A stretch of DNA of 5,618 bases, from the NCBI GenBank assembly GCA_028288645.1, contig JAQBNJ010000055.1:1-5618 (forward strand). The letters are read 5' to 3'. This document shows positions 5,017 to 5,618 of this stretch, in pieces (positions within the stretch are counted from its first letter, which is position 1; each line of letters begins with the position of its first letter). The notes beneath the pieces were generated by a model. It searched no databases. It was not told where the DNA came from and saw nothing but the letters and a program-made list of their open reading frames with translations. The translations under genes and the position numbers were made by a program. Origin of the DNA: Sediminibacterium sp. GTDB lineage: Bacteria; Bacteroidota; Bacteroidia; Chitinophagales; Chitinophagaceae.

Positions 5017-5618
5017 CAAACAGCTTTGATGAGATAATAATTTTTCTTTCCTTTCTGAACCAATAAATATTTATCGCGAAGCAGATCCGCACTTGATACC
5101 TGTGTCTTGTCGTTTGAAACTTTGGTCTTATTCAATCCCAATCCGCCTGCCTGCCACATTTTTCTTGCTTCGCCTTTGCTCGGAAATATCTGTGTATCTG
5201 CCAGGAAACTTACGATCTCGTAACCTTCATCCAATGCAGTGCGTGAAATATCAATAGATGGCACGCCTTCCATTACCTGTAACAATTGTTCTTCGGTAAG
5301 ACTCTGTAGAATTTCAGTAGTGGCATTACCGAATAAAATTTCGGATGCTTTTACAGCAAATTCATAGTCGGCGCGGCTGTGTACAAAGCAGGTTACTTCT
5401 TCTGCTAATTTTTTCTGTAGCGCTCTTTCATGCGGTGCAGTTTCCTGTTGTGTGAGCAACGCATCAATTTCATCTTTAGGCAGAAGTGTAAATATCTTGA
5501 TCCATGTCTTTGCATCTTCATCACTTGCATTCAGCCAGAACTGGTAGAACTGGTACGGAGAAGTTTTTTTCGCATCCAGCCATATATTTCCTTTTTCTGT
5601 TTTGCCGAATTTTCCTCC
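5016..5618 (-). CDS. tyrS: Tyrosyl-tRNA synthetase, C-terminal 200 residues (runs off the right edge)
   Basis: This enzyme charges tRNA-Tyr with tyrosine in the cytoplasm (class I synthetase). The minus-strand frame is open from the right edge. It begins GGKFGKTEKGNIWLD, where KFGKT is the KMSKS-equivalent ATP-binding motif, followed by KKTSPYQFYQFWLN (17-30), hallmarks of bacterial TyrRS. The anticodon-recognition helices follow. The last part (about 140-200 of the fragment: IFPSKGEARKMWQAGGLGLN to KKNYYLIKAV) is the S4-like RNA-binding domain. Full bacterial TyrRS is about 420-430 residues, so roughly the N-terminal half, with the Rossmann domain and HIGH motif, is outside. Its TGA stop overlaps the ATG of the downstream hydrolase. 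Confidence 0.96.
   Translation of the reverse strand, partial: GGKFGKTEKGNIWLDAKKTSPYQFYQFWLNASDEDAKTWIKIFTLLPKDEIDALLTQQETAPHERALQKKLAEEVTCFVHSRADYEFAVKASEILFGNATTEILQSLTEEQLLQVMEGVPSIDISRTALDEGYEIVSFLADTQIFPSKGEARKMWQAGGLGLNKTKVSNDKTQVSSADLLRDKYLLVQKGKKNYYLIKAV

Overview
The window looks like a chromosomal stretch of a Bacteroidota bacterium, most likely a Chitinophagaceae-type heterotroph; this is an inference. The start codons lack Shine-Dalgarno sequences. One start is preceded by a good TTTG/TAnnTTTG promoter of the Bacteroidota sigma factor. Exported proteins carry FSQ-type signal-peptide ends. The intergenic gaps are crowded with palindromic repeats. No host name can be read from the sequence.

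Left part (1-1898): a divergent cyanophycin locus. The first 150 codons of cyanophycin synthetase (cphA) run off the left edge on the minus strand, and a complete intracellular cyanophycinase (cphB) runs on the plus strand. Together they make and degrade the Asp-Arg storage polymer cyanophycin. The gap between them holds a 37-bp inverted repeat whose right flank supplies part of the presumed cphB promoter. Downstream of cphB lies the most unusual feature: a second, diverged copy of the last 12 codons and stop of cphB (1774-1812). It is separated from the real gene end by a double-hairpin element. The two copies differ almost only at third codon positions.

Middle (1899-3533): two exported SGNH-fold esterases in tandem, a GDSL-type hydrolase and a SASA/CE6-type acetylesterase, with another palindrome between them. 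They probably act on acylated carbohydrates outside the cytoplasm, but the substrate cannot be read here.

Right part (3534-5618): a symmetric element built from four copies of the palindrome gttccgtaggaac; a 66-residue single-membrane-helix protein with a terminator-like hairpin; a roughly 225-bp MITE-like element with imperfect terminal inverted repeats and a central hairpin; and a minus-strand pair in which the end of tyrosyl-tRNA synthetase (tyrS) overlaps the start of an alpha/beta hydrolase.

I see no defence system, CRISPR array, tRNA, rRNA or complete transposase. What stands out is the cyanophycin locus with its duplicated gene tail, and the fact that every gap between genes that are not overlapping holds a palindromic structure.
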